A stretch of 35,899 nucleotides of DNA, taken from Acidobacteriota bacterium (GTDB lineage Bacteria; Acidobacteriota; Vicinamibacteria; Vicinamibacterales; CAVVIG01). Below are positions 24,916-32,552 of the stretch, one piece after another. Made by a program: the position numbers and the translations under genes. The notes under the pieces were generated by a model, which ran no database searches, was not told where the DNA came from, and was given only the letters and a program-made list of their open reading frames with translations. Numbering within the stretch: position 1 is the stretch's first letter; each line of letters opens with the position of its first letter. The stretch covers positions 1 through 35,899 of the forward strand of contig JAHFUL010000015.1 in NCBI GenBank assembly GCA_023265155.1. The letters are read 5' to 3'.

Positions 24916-26508
24916 GTGATCGTGCGGCGAATACACCCTCCCCCTCTCTCCGAGTTGCCTCGACCTGCGGCCAGGCGGAACGCCGGTCTCGCAGCGCCGA
25001 CGCATTCGCCGGGATCGGCACCGCCGCCGTTCCTCCTCCTGTCGGATCTGCTGTCGTTGCTCACCGCGTTTGGCTTCGCCTACGTGACCGCACCCGTTGT
25101 GAAAAACCTTGTCCTGAATAACACCACGGTGTTTCATGCCTGGTTCCCGGTCCTGTCTCCGACGATCGGTGGTGAGTATCGCCCCCTCCAGGAGGCGGTC
25201 TGGGTGCTGCTCGTCATGGCGGCCGTCTCTGTGTTGGTCATTCAGAGCGTCGGCGGGTATCACCCGCTCGTCACGCAATCCCGAACCCGCATCATCCTGG
25301 CGGGCCTCGCGGCTCCCCTCGTGAGCGCCGGCATGATCACGCTGATCTTGTTCGCGCTGCGGAGCCCGAGCTGGAGTCGGCTCTTTATTTTCTTGTTCAC
25401 CGTCATCAGCGTGGCGGAACTGTGCGCCTACCGGCTCCTGATGAGATGGTACCGTGTCAAGCGAATCGCGTCGGGGTGTTACGCCCGCAGCGTGATTCTC
25501 ATTGGCTCCGCGCGCGCGCTCGGCTGGCTCTCGGCGCACGTCGCCGACAACACCTCCCTGGCCGAGTACGACGTCATCGGGCATTTGAGCATCTCGCCCC
25601 AGCCGGCGACGCAGACGCTCAGCCAGCCCACGGACGCTGGTCCGAAACTGGTGCCGTGCCTCGGTGAAGTCGGTCAGCTCTCTCAGTTACTGGTCCACCG
25701 GCCCGTTCATGAAGTGATTGCGGTCCAGGGCGGGGCGAGCGATTGGCTGCGCGAGGTGGTCGACACCTGCGATTACTTCCGCGTCACGCTCAGAATCGTT
25801 CCAGAGGCGCTGGTGTTCGGACAATTGCGGGACCTCGAGTTCATCTATCGCTCCGACCCGCTGCGGCTCCCCGAGATCGTGCTGCGACCCCGCCATTTGG
25901 ACTCCACGGCGATCTTCATCAAGCGTGTCATCGACATCGTCGTCTCCGCGACGCTGCTGGTCGTGCTGTCGCCGCTGTTGGTCTTGATTGCCCTGGCGAT
26001 CAAGTTGACGACGCCTCATCTTCCGATTCTGTACCCGTGGCATGTTGTCGGCTACCGCGGCCGGCGATTCACAGGTTACAAGTTCTCGACGATGGTCGAG
26101 GACGCGGATCGACGCCGGCACCAGTTGATGTCGCGCAACCACATGCAGGGACCGGTGTTCAAGATTCGTGACGACCCGCGGGTCACGCGGCTCGGGCGCT
26201 ACCTTCGGAAGTTCAGCCTGAATGAACTGCCGCAGCTCTGGAGCGTCCTGAAGGGGGACATGAGCCTCGTGGGACCGCGGCCGGCTTTTCCGCACGAGCT
26301 CGAACGGTACGACCTCTGGCACAAGCGGAAACTGTCGATCCGGCCCGGTCTCACCTGCCTCTGGCAGGTGCGCGGCGGCAATGAGATCTCGCGGTTCGAC
26401 GACTGGGTCAGGATGGATCTCGAGTACATCGACAACTGGTCCCTGTGGCTCGATCTGAAAATCCTCGCGAGAACAGCATGGATCGTCGCGAAGGGGTCGG
26501 GCTGGTAG
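24916..26508 (+). CDS. Polyprenyl-phosphate sugar phosphotransferase (WcaJ-like)
   Basis: A 530-aa initiating glycosyltransferase that transfers a sugar 1-phosphate to undecaprenyl phosphate. The N-terminal half has four to five hydrophobic segments (residues about 35-175) and a Rossmann-like domain near 185-290 with ARSVILIGSARALGWL. The C-terminal catalytic domain (PF02397) begins with the membrane hairpin IKRVIDIVVSATLLVVLSP near 335-353. Then come YKFSTMVEDAD near 393-403 and KFSLNELPQLWSVLKGDMSLVGPRPAFP near 434-461, holding the catalytic acidic residue and the GPRP motif. RPGLTCLWQV near 475-484 follows. The GTG at 24916 has no strong ribosome site; GTG 24922 is possible. This is the full-length, WcaJ/WbaP-size form. 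Confidence 0.9.
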   Translation: MIVRRIHPPPLSELPRPAARRNAGLAAPTHSPGSAPPPFLLLSDLLSLLTAFGFAYVTAPVVKNLVLNNTTVFHAWFPVLSPTIGGEYRPLQEAVWVLLVMAAVSVLVIQSVGGYHPLVTQSRTRIILAGLAAPLVSAGMITLILFALRSPSWSRLFIFLFTVISVAELCAYRLLMRWYRVKRIASGCYARSVILIGSARALGWLSAHVADNTSLAEYDVIGHLSISPQPATQTLSQPTDAGPKLVPCLGEVGQLSQLLVHRPVHEVIAVQGGASDWLREVVDTCDYFRVTLRIVPEALVFGQLRDLEFIYRSDPLRLPEIVLRPRHLDSTAIFIKRVIDIVVSATLLVVLSPLLVLIALAIKLTTPHLPILYPWHVVGYRGRRFTGYKFSTMVEDADRRRHQLMSRNHMQGPVFKIRDDPRVTRLGRYLRKFSLNELPQLWSVLKGDMSLVGPRPAFPHELERYDLWHKRKLSIRPGLTCLWQVRGGNEISRFDDWVRMDLEYIDNWSLWLDLKILARTAWIVAKGSGW

Positions 26509-26560
26509 GGACCGGTCGCGAAAGGGCAAGACGAGCAAGGAGATCGAGACTCGCGCACTT

Positions 26561-27301
26561 TTGACCGATCCGGCATTACAGGAACGGATGGCCGTGTCTC
26601 GTCTCAAACAGGCGTCATTGAATGACGGCTTGAAGATGCCAGCATCCATGCGGCTGCAGCTGGCGGTCAAGCGGCTGATCGACCTCGTCATCGCCTCGGC
26701 TGCGCTGATGCTCTGCGCGCCGCTGTTGGCGGCCATCGCGCTGGCGATCAAGCTCGAAAGCCCTCGCGTCCCGATGTTTTTCAACGACACGGTGATGGGC
26801 CTCGGCGAGTCCCGGTTCACGATGTTGAAGTTCCGGACGATGATCCCGCACGAGATCAACTATGGTGACCGGCGGGAGGTGACGGCGGGCTCGCCGCTTG
26901 TCACCAGGGTCGGTGCGGTTCTGCGCCGCTGGAAGCTCGATGAGCTGCCGCAGTTCTGGAACGTCCTGCGCGGCCAGATGAGCCTCGTCGGTCCGCGGCA
27001 GATGGATCCTGTGCGTTTCGACCGAGCGACGGACTTCCAACGCCAGCGTCTCCTCATGAGGCCAGGACTTACGGGATGGGTTCAGGTCAACGGGAGCATC
27101 CAGTGGAGCTGGGAGCAACGGATGGAGATGGACATCTGGTATGTGGGGCACTGGTCGCTGGCGCTCGATGCCCGGATCCTCTGTCGGACGGTGCCGACGA
27201 TCCTGTTCGGCGAACGCCGGAATGCCGACGCCGAACGGGTGACTGATCGCAGCTGTCGCGTGTGGTGGCCGGGTGCGGATCGACATGGGCAGCGATCATA
27301 G
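26561..27301 (+). CDS. Short bacterial sugar transferase (second initiating enzyme)
   Basis: A 246-aa PF02397 sugar transferase lacking the N-terminal five-helix domain. [21 protein letters not shown] near residues 36-56 is the membrane hairpin, MLKFRTMIP near 88-96 the family motif, and [24 protein letters not shown] near 126-149 the catalytic core. [12 protein letters not shown] near 167-178 follows. The start is TTG 26561 or ATG 26588. The C-terminus is odd: after FGERRNADA the last 20 or so residues are Trp- and Arg-rich and unlike the family, and they run into the remnant aminotransferase, so the original end was probably replaced at a recombination joint. The catalytic core is intact, so activity is plausible. 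Confidence 0.87.
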   Translation: MTDPALQERMAVSRLKQASLNDGLKMPASMRLQLAVKRLIDLVIASAALMLCAPLLAAIALAIKLESPRVPMFFNDTVMGLGESRFTMLKFRTMIPHEINYGDRREVTAGSPLVTRVGAVLRRWKLDELPQFWNVLRGQMSLVGPRQMDPVRFDRATDFQRQRLLMRPGLTGWVQVNGSIQWSWEQRMEMDIWYVGHWSLALDARILCRTVPTILFGERRNADAERVTDRSCRVWWPGADRHGQRS

Positions 27302-27930
27302 AAGTCCGCCGGGCACGGGCTGTCTACGGAAATCCCTGTGACAATGCCGCGCTTCAGGACGTGGCTGACCGCAAGTCGCTGGCGCTCTTCTACGACTCGG
27401 CCTCCGGATCCGGATGCACGTACCGCGTGCGACGTCTCGGCGTGTTCGGCAAGGCGGAGATCTTCAGCTTCCATGCCACGAAGGTGTTCACGATGGAAGG
27501 TGGCGCGCTCACCACGAACGTTCCGGCGCTCTTCGGGCGGGCCTGCCAACTACGGGGTTTCGGGCAGATCGGCGACGTTGACTGCGGACGGGCCGGCCCG
27601 AACGGGAAGATGATGGAAGTCTCGGCGCTCGTTGGACTGCGCGCTCTCGACACCTTCGACGAGGTGCTCGCCCACAGAGCCTGGATCGAGGCCGAGTACG
27701 AGAGGCTGCTGGCCGCGATCCCCGGTGTGCGCCTCCAGGGAGTCGTGCCGGGAAACACCTCCAGCCGGCTGTATGAGGCGTTGCTGCTGGATGAGAAGCG
27801 GTTCGGCCTCGGATCAATTGGTCGAGGCCCTGCGGCTCGAGAACATCAGATGCACGCAATATGCGGCGCGGTCGACGCGCTGCAGAAACACGCCAATGCC
27901 GTGCGAGCCCGCCTGGCGCGGAGGGGTTGA
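27285..27930 (+). pseudogene. Broken DegT/DnrJ/EryC1/StrS aminotransferase
   Basis: A remnant of a PLP sugar aminotransferase. VYGNPCDNAALQDVADRKSLALFYDSASGSGC and FGKAEIFSFHATKVF (with the PLP Lys in HATK) are family motifs, but about 100 N-terminal residues are missing. At about 27811 the family sequence jumps frame: FGLGS is followed in another frame by DQLVEALRLENIRCTQY, so there is a frameshift, and the normal 80-residue C-terminus is mostly gone. The joint with the preceding sugar transferase is abrupt. Close relatives make 3- or 4-amino sugars. No function is expected. The main open frame spans 27262-27930. Confidence 0.82.
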
Positions 27931-27933
27931 CGT

Positions 27934-28668
27934 TTGCGGGTCCAGAAGGCGATGCTGCTGGCGGCTGGGCACGGACGCCGACTCGGGAGCCTGACCGACG
28001 AGTTGCCAAAGCCGATGCTCCCGATCGGGGGGCGGCCGCTAATCGAGCACACGGTCATCCAGCTCGCGAGCGCCGGCATTCGGGAGGTGATGGTGAATCT
28101 CCATCGCCGGGGTGACGTCATCCAGGCGTACTTCGGCGACGGTCAGCGGTTCGGCTTGCAGATCCATTATTCTCACGAGCCGCAGCTTCTCGGAACCGCG
28201 GGCGCCATCACGAAGTGCCGCGAGTTCTTCGAGGACGGTCCGTTCTTCGTGCTCTACGGCGACAACCTCACCACGTGCCGCCTGGCGAACCTCACGGCTC
28301 ACCACGAGGAGCGGCGAGGAGTCGGGACGATCGCGCTCTTCTGGCGCGACGATGTCTCGGCCCATAGTTCGGTGGAGATTCAGGACGACACCCGGATCAC
28401 GAAATTCGTTGAGAAACCGCTCGCGGCCGAGGCGTCCTCCCGCTGGATCAGCGCCGGCGTCATCGCGTTCGAGCCCGCGGTGCTCAGTCAGATCCCGTCC
28501 ACGGTGCCGTGTGACATCGGTTTCGACGTATTCCCCAGGTTGCTCGCCTCCGGCCAGAACCTCTACGGCTATTACATGACCGGGGACGAACGCCTCTGGT
28601 GGATCGACACGCCCGACCACTATAGGCACACGCAGGAACTCTGGAGGAATGGCCTTCCGCCTGGTTAA
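27934..28668 (+). CDS. Sugar-1-phosphate nucleotidyltransferase
   Basis: A 244-aa NTP_transferase (PF00483). KAMLLAAGHGRRLGSLTDELPKPMLPIGG near residues 5-33 is the nucleotide-binding signature, LLGTAGAITKC near 88-98 and FVLYGDNLTTCRL near 106-118 the catalytic Asp region. EKPLAAEASSRWISAGVIAF near 159-178 completes the fold. The start is TTG 27934 with GAGGGG upstream, or ATG 27952. Mannose-1-phosphate guanylyltransferase or a heptose/glucose relative cannot be told apart here. Its end overlaps the Nudix gene by 20 bases. It is a second such enzyme besides the HddC-like one at 18442. Confidence 0.82.
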   Translation: MRVQKAMLLAAGHGRRLGSLTDELPKPMLPIGGRPLIEHTVIQLASAGIREVMVNLHRRGDVIQAYFGDGQRFGLQIHYSHEPQLLGTAGAITKCREFFEDGPFFVLYGDNLTTCRLANLTAHHEERRGVGTIALFWRDDVSAHSSVEIQDDTRITKFVEKPLAAEASSRWISAGVIAFEPAVLSQIPSTVPCDIGFDVFPRLLASGQNLYGYYMTGDERLWWIDTPDHYRHTQELWRNGLPPG

Positions 28669-29200
28669 CCGGCGCCGGCTGTCGGTCTGGCTTCGCAAGT
28701 ACACCCTGTTGCGTCGGGTCCTGAAAATTGCGGTGCGGCTCTTCGCCTCGACTCACTATGTGGGCGCCGTGGTCGCGCTCTTCGATGACGAGGGCCGCGT
28801 GCTTCTTGTTGAGCACGTCTTTCGAACGGATCATCCCTGGGGCCTGCCGGGAGGCTGGGTGGCACGCGGCGAGACGCCCATCGATGCCGTCACACGCGAG
28901 GTTCAGGAGGAGTTGCGACTCGAGGTCGACGTCAGGGAACTGCTGTCAGTCGCCATCATTCAGGAGACCGAGATGGCCGCCCATCCTCGCCATCTCGAGC
29001 TCGCGTACTATGCCCGACTGAGAGCCGGGCGCTACACGCCATCGAGCGAAGTGCTGTCGGTGCGGTGGGCCGATCCCGAGCACATCGACGAGGATCTCGC
29101 ACCCTTTCAGCGAGCAGCGGTCGTCGCCGGACGAGCCGCCTTTGATCGCGACACCGAACGTGACCGGATGTCCCCTGTGAGCCGGACCGACGGGCGCTGA
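28649..29200 (+). CDS. Nudix hydrolase
   Basis: A 183-aa Nudix-domain protein. The Nudix box is GWVARGETPIDAVTREVQEEL near residues 70-90 (G-x5-E-x7-RE-V-x-EE, with the last canonical Gly replaced by Arg). It is preceded by VGAVVALFDDEGRVLLVEH near 39-57. These enzymes cleave nucleoside diphosphates linked to another group, such as NDP-sugars. Here it may control or proofread a sugar-nucleotide pool. The first 35 residues are basic and precede the domain. Starts within the nucleotidyltransferase and ends in TGATG with the epimerase gene, so all three are coupled. Confidence 0.85.
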   Translation: MAFRLVNRRRLSVWLRKYTLLRRVLKIAVRLFASTHYVGAVVALFDDEGRVLLVEHVFRTDHPWGLPGGWVARGETPIDAVTREVQEELRLEVDVRELLSVAIIQETEMAAHPRHLELAYYARLRAGRYTPSSEVLSVRWADPEHIDEDLAPFQRAAVVAGRAAFDRDTERDRMSPVSRTDGR

Positions 29201-30156
29201 TGCGTTCCTTCGTCACCGGCGGGGCCGGCTTCATCGGCAGCCATCTGGTGGATCGGTTGCTCCAGAAAGGCCACGAGGTTGTCGCGTACGACAATCTCTC
29301 GACCGGACAGCGGAGGTTTCTCGAACACGCGAGTTCGAGTCGCGGATTCACGATGATCGAGGGCGACACGGCGCAATTGAGCGACTTGACCCGCGCCATG
29401 GGCGGGTGCGACTTCATCTTCCACCTGGCAGCCAACGCTGACGTTCGTTTCGGCACCGAGCACCCGCGCAAAGACCTCAACGAGAACACGATTGCGACAT
29501 TCAACGTGCTCGAAGCGATGCGTGCGAACCGCATCCGCCGGATCGCGTTCTCTTCAACAGGCTCGGTCTACGGCGAGCCGGACGTGTTCCCCACGAAGGA
29601 GACCGCGCCGTTCCCGGTGCAGACGTCACTCTACGGCGCGTCGAAATTGGCCGGTGAGGGGCTGATCCAGGCCTACTGCGAGGGATTCGGGTTCCAGGGT
29701 TTTATCTTCCGCTTCGTGTCGATCCTCGGCGAGCGGTACTCGCATGGCCACGTCTTCGACTTTTACCAGAGCCTGAGCGCGAATCCGATCGAGCTGCGCG
29801 TGCTCGGCAACGGCTGCCAGCGCAAATCCTACCTCTACGTGCAGGACTGCATCGACGCCATCTTCACGGCCATCGAGAAAGCCGGCAACAAGGTCAACGT
29901 GTTCAACCTCGGCACCGACGAGTACTGCGAGGTGAACGACTCAATCGGCTGGATCACCAGCCACCTCGGGCTCGATCCGAAGCGGACCTACACGGGCGGC
30001 GAGCGCGGATGGATCGGCGACAGTCCCTTCATTTTTCTGGATACGGAGAAAATCAGATCGCTTGGCTGGACGCCGAAGGTGTCGATCCGGGAAGGCATCG
30101 TCAAGACACTGGACTATCTCCGAGCGAACGCCTGGCTGCTGGACGGACGGCCATGA
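29200..30156 (+). CDS. NAD-dependent epimerase/dehydratase (GalE-like)
   Basis: A 318-aa extended SDR. SFVTGGAGFIGSHLVD at residues 3-18 binds NAD, VAYDNLSTGQRRF near 28-40 gives the substrate-nucleotide side, FSSTGSVYGEP near 116-126 and the YGASK pair (Tyr/Lys) near 146-150 form the catalytic triad. RKSYLYVQDCIDAIFTAI near 208-225 ends the substrate domain. It is similar to UDP-glucose/UDP-GlcNAc epimerases and to 4,6-dehydratases, and the sequence does not decide which. Coupled upstream by TGATG and downstream by ATGA. With the adjacent dehydrogenase-like protein, SDR and oxidoreductase it probably forms one NDP-sugar modification route. Confidence 0.85.
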   Translation: MRSFVTGGAGFIGSHLVDRLLQKGHEVVAYDNLSTGQRRFLEHASSSRGFTMIEGDTAQLSDLTRAMGGCDFIFHLAANADVRFGTEHPRKDLNENTIATFNVLEAMRANRIRRIAFSSTGSVYGEPDVFPTKETAPFPVQTSLYGASKLAGEGLIQAYCEGFGFQGFIFRFVSILGERYSHGHVFDFYQSLSANPIELRVLGNGCQRKSYLYVQDCIDAIFTAIEKAGNKVNVFNLGTDEYCEVNDSIGWITSHLGLDPKRTYTGGERGWIGDSPFIFLDTEKIRSLGWTPKVSIREGIVKTLDYLRANAWLLDGRP

Positions 30157-31487
30157 AGGTGTGCGTGCTCGGCCTGTGGCACCTCGGCACCGTGACTGCC
30201 GCGTGCCTGGCATCGGGCGGCCACGACGTGACCGGCCTCGACTTGGACCCCGTCGTCGTCGCGCGCCTTGCCGCGGGCACGCCGCCGCTCTTCGAACCCG
30301 GGCTCGAGGCGCTGGTGCAAGAGGGTCTCGCCGCAGGCCGACTGCGTTTTACGACCGACGTGTCCAAGGCTGTCGGGGATGCCGACATCATCTGGGTCGC
30401 TTACGACACCCCCGTGGACGATGACGATCGGGCTGACGTGGCGTACGTGATCGAACAAGCGGTGAAGCTGGCGCCGCATCTTCGAGACGCTGCGCTTGTG
30501 CTGATCTCGTCGCAGGTGCCTGTCGGTACGACTCAACGGCTCGAGCGCATGTTCGCGAGCCACGTGCCGGGCCGCACCGTGGGTTTCGGCTATTGCCCTG
30601 AGAACCTCAGACTTGGCACGGCGATCGACGAGTTCACCCACCCAGACCGCGTCGTCGTCGGCGTGCGCCAACAGGCCGATGGCGACAAGGTGAGGGAGTT
30701 GCTACAGCCGTTCACCGACCGGATCGAATGGATGTCGGTCGAGTCGGCGGAAATGACCAAGCACGCGCTCAATGCGTTCCTCGCCACGTCGGTCACGTTT
30801 ATCAATGAGATCGCCGCGCTTTGCGAGCAGGTGGGCGCCGATGCGACGGAAGTCGAGCGGGGCTTGAAATCGGAATCGCGTATCGGGCCGAAAGCCTACC
30901 TGTCGCCGGGCGGTGCGTTCGCTGGCGGCACTCTGGCCAGAGACATTGTCTTCTTGACTGAGCTTGGCCAGGCGCACGGCGTCGCGACCTCTCTCCTTTC
31001 ATCGGTCACATCGAGCAACGACGCGCACCGGCAGTGGGCTGAACGTCGACTCTCGCAGTTGCTGGAAGGCGTGGCCGGCCAGACGGTCGCCATCTGGGGC
31101 CTGGCGTACAAGCCTGGCACCGACACGCTCAGGAGGTCGAGCGCTGTCGAGTTGTGTCACTGGTTGAGCGCCAACGGGGCGGCCGTGCGCGCGCACGATC
31201 CCGTTGTGACGCACGTGCCACCGGATTTGGCCGTGCGTATGCACCGGGCCGACAGCGCGCTCGCCGCCCTCGATGGCGCGTCGGCGTTGGTTGTGACAAC
31301 GCCCTGGCCCGAGTATCGAGAGTTCTCCGCCGACGATGTGATCCGACAGATGGCGCGGCCGCTGGTGCTCGATGCCAACCGCTTTCTTGGCGATACGCTT
31401 GGCACGCATGCCGGCGTCGAGTACCTGAGCGTGGGAAAAGCCACCGCCAGCGGCCTCCGAGGGCCCGGCGGGCCTCGCGAACCCTGA
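30153..31487 (+). CDS. Nucleotide-sugar dehydrogenase family protein without catalytic Cys
   Basis: A 444-aa UDP-glucose/UDP-ManNAc dehydrogenase-family protein. VCVLGLWHLGTVTA at residues 3-16 binds NAD, and SSQVPVGTT near 118-126 and YCPENLRLGTA near 147-157 match the family. Lys203 and Asn207 of TKHALNAF agree in spacing with the Lys and Asn of UGDH. At the site of the catalytic Cys, normally GGSCFPKD, it has AGGTLARD, with Thr260 in place of Cys. IWGLAYKPGTDTLRRS near 313-328 is the C-terminal UDP-binding part. Without the thiol it should not oxidise an alcohol to an acid by the standard route, so an epimerase, a single oxidation or another role is likely. The ATG at 30153 is chosen by ATGA overlap and family N-terminus. 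Confidence 0.85.
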   Translation: MKVCVLGLWHLGTVTAACLASGGHDVTGLDLDPVVVARLAAGTPPLFEPGLEALVQEGLAAGRLRFTTDVSKAVGDADIIWVAYDTPVDDDDRADVAYVIEQAVKLAPHLRDAALVLISSQVPVGTTQRLERMFASHVPGRTVGFGYCPENLRLGTAIDEFTHPDRVVVGVRQQADGDKVRELLQPFTDRIEWMSVESAEMTKHALNAFLATSVTFINEIAALCEQVGADATEVERGLKSESRIGPKAYLSPGGAFAGGTLARDIVFLTELGQAHGVATSLLSSVTSSNDAHRQWAERRLSQLLEGVAGQTVAIWGLAYKPGTDTLRRSSAVELCHWLSANGAAVRAHDPVVTHVPPDLAVRMHRADSALAALDGASALVVTTPWPEYREFSADDVIRQMARPLVLDANRFLGDTLGTHAGVEYLSVGKATASGLRGPGGPREP

Positions 31488-31494
31488 GAACCCT

Positions 31495-31656
31495 GTGTCG
31501 ATCTCTAAGGAATCAGTGGCGCAAACTGTTCGGATCGTCGAAGTCTATCGGAATGTGGCCCGCTCCGAGCTGTTGCACCTCCTCGACACCGTCGGCTATT
31601 CGCCACGATCGGTGCAATCGAAGTTACACATTTCACGCGCGGTAATCGCGCGCTGA
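31495..31656 (+). CDS. Possible 53-aa protein, unrecognised
   Basis: A small open frame from a GTG at 31495 to a TGA at 31654-31656 that forms TGATG with the ATG of the downstream SDR. The predicted peptide is alpha-helical and basic, with VRIVEVYRNVARSELLHLL in the middle and RSVQSKLHISRAVIAR at the end. It fills most of the only notable gap between the dehydrogenase-like gene and the SDR. It could be a real small protein, or a leftover of a larger one. A weak ribosome site (GAG at 31487-31489) precedes it. Confidence 0.35.
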   Translation: MSISKESVAQTVRIVEVYRNVARSELLHLLDTVGYSPRSVQSKLHISRAVIAR

Positions 31657-32552
31657 TGACCGAAGGCGTGGCCATAATGGCGAGACCGCTCGAAGGCAGG
31701 ACCGCGCTCATCACCGGCGCCAATCAAGGGCTCGGCCTCGCGATCGCCCGCGCGTATGTCGAAGCTGGCGCGAGTGTGCTCATGTGTGCTCGCGATGCGC
31801 GGCTGCTCGATCACGCCCGCGAGGAGATCGCGGCCCTCGCGTCGCCGGAGCAGGTCGTGCTGGCACGGCGGGCGGATGTCTCCCGGCAGGATGACGTAGA
31901 GGGGCTGGCGAGGGTCGCATTGAGCGCGTTCCCGCACCTGCAGATCCTTGTGAACAATGCCGGCGTCTACGGTCCGATGGGGCTCGTCGAGAACGTGGAC
32001 TGGGACTCGTGGGTGCAAGCGATTGAAATCAACCTGTTCGGATCGATCCTGATGTGCCGGGCGCTGCTGCCGCACTTCAAGTCGCAGCGCTACGGCAAGA
32101 TCGTGCAGTTGTCAGGCGGCGGCGCGACCAACCCCCTGCCGCGCATCAGCGCGTATGCCGCGTCAAAGGCGGCGGTCGTCCGGTTCGCCGAATCGCTCGC
32201 GCTCGAGGTGAAGGACGATGGGATCGATGTGAATGCCGTCGCGCCCGGAGCGCTCAACACGCGAATGATGGACCAGCTCATCGCCGCCGGCCCGGAGACG
32301 GTCGGCCAGGCATTCTTCGAGGGCATGAAGCGTATTGCCGACGAAGGCGGGACGCCCCTCGAGAAAGGGGCTGCGCTCACGGTCTTCCTGGCGTCGGCGG
32401 CCAGCGATGGGATTACCGGCAGGGTACTGAGCGCAGTGTGGGACCCCTGGGAGACGCTGGACCAGCATCGTGACGACCTGAATCGCACCGACGTGTACAC
32501 GCTGCGGCGGATTGTGCCGGAAGACCGAGGTCTATCGTGGGGGAAAAAATGA
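31656..32552 (+). CDS. Short-chain dehydrogenase/reductase
   Basis: A 298-aa classical SDR. ALITGANQGLGLAIARAY near residues 17-34 is the TGxxxGxG cofactor loop, ILVNNAGVYGP near 96-106 the NNAG motif, and LSGGGATNPLPRISAYAASKAA near 151-172 holds the catalytic Ser and YAASK. The usual 250-residue core is extended at the C-terminus by about 30 residues with PWETLDQHRDDL, typical of SDRs in sugar-nucleotide loci. The start is ATG 31656, or ATG 31677, which gives MARPLEG. The stop overlaps the oxidoreductase start by ATGA. It probably reduces or oxidises a keto-sugar nucleotide. Confidence 0.85.
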   Translation: MTEGVAIMARPLEGRTALITGANQGLGLAIARAYVEAGASVLMCARDARLLDHAREEIAALASPEQVVLARRADVSRQDDVEGLARVALSAFPHLQILVNNAGVYGPMGLVENVDWDSWVQAIEINLFGSILMCRALLPHFKSQRYGKIVQLSGGGATNPLPRISAYAASKAAVVRFAESLALEVKDDGIDVNAVAPGALNTRMMDQLIAAGPETVGQAFFEGMKRIADEGGTPLEKGAALTVFLASAASDGITGRVLSAVWDPWETLDQHRDDLNRTDVYTLRRIVPEDRGLSWGKK

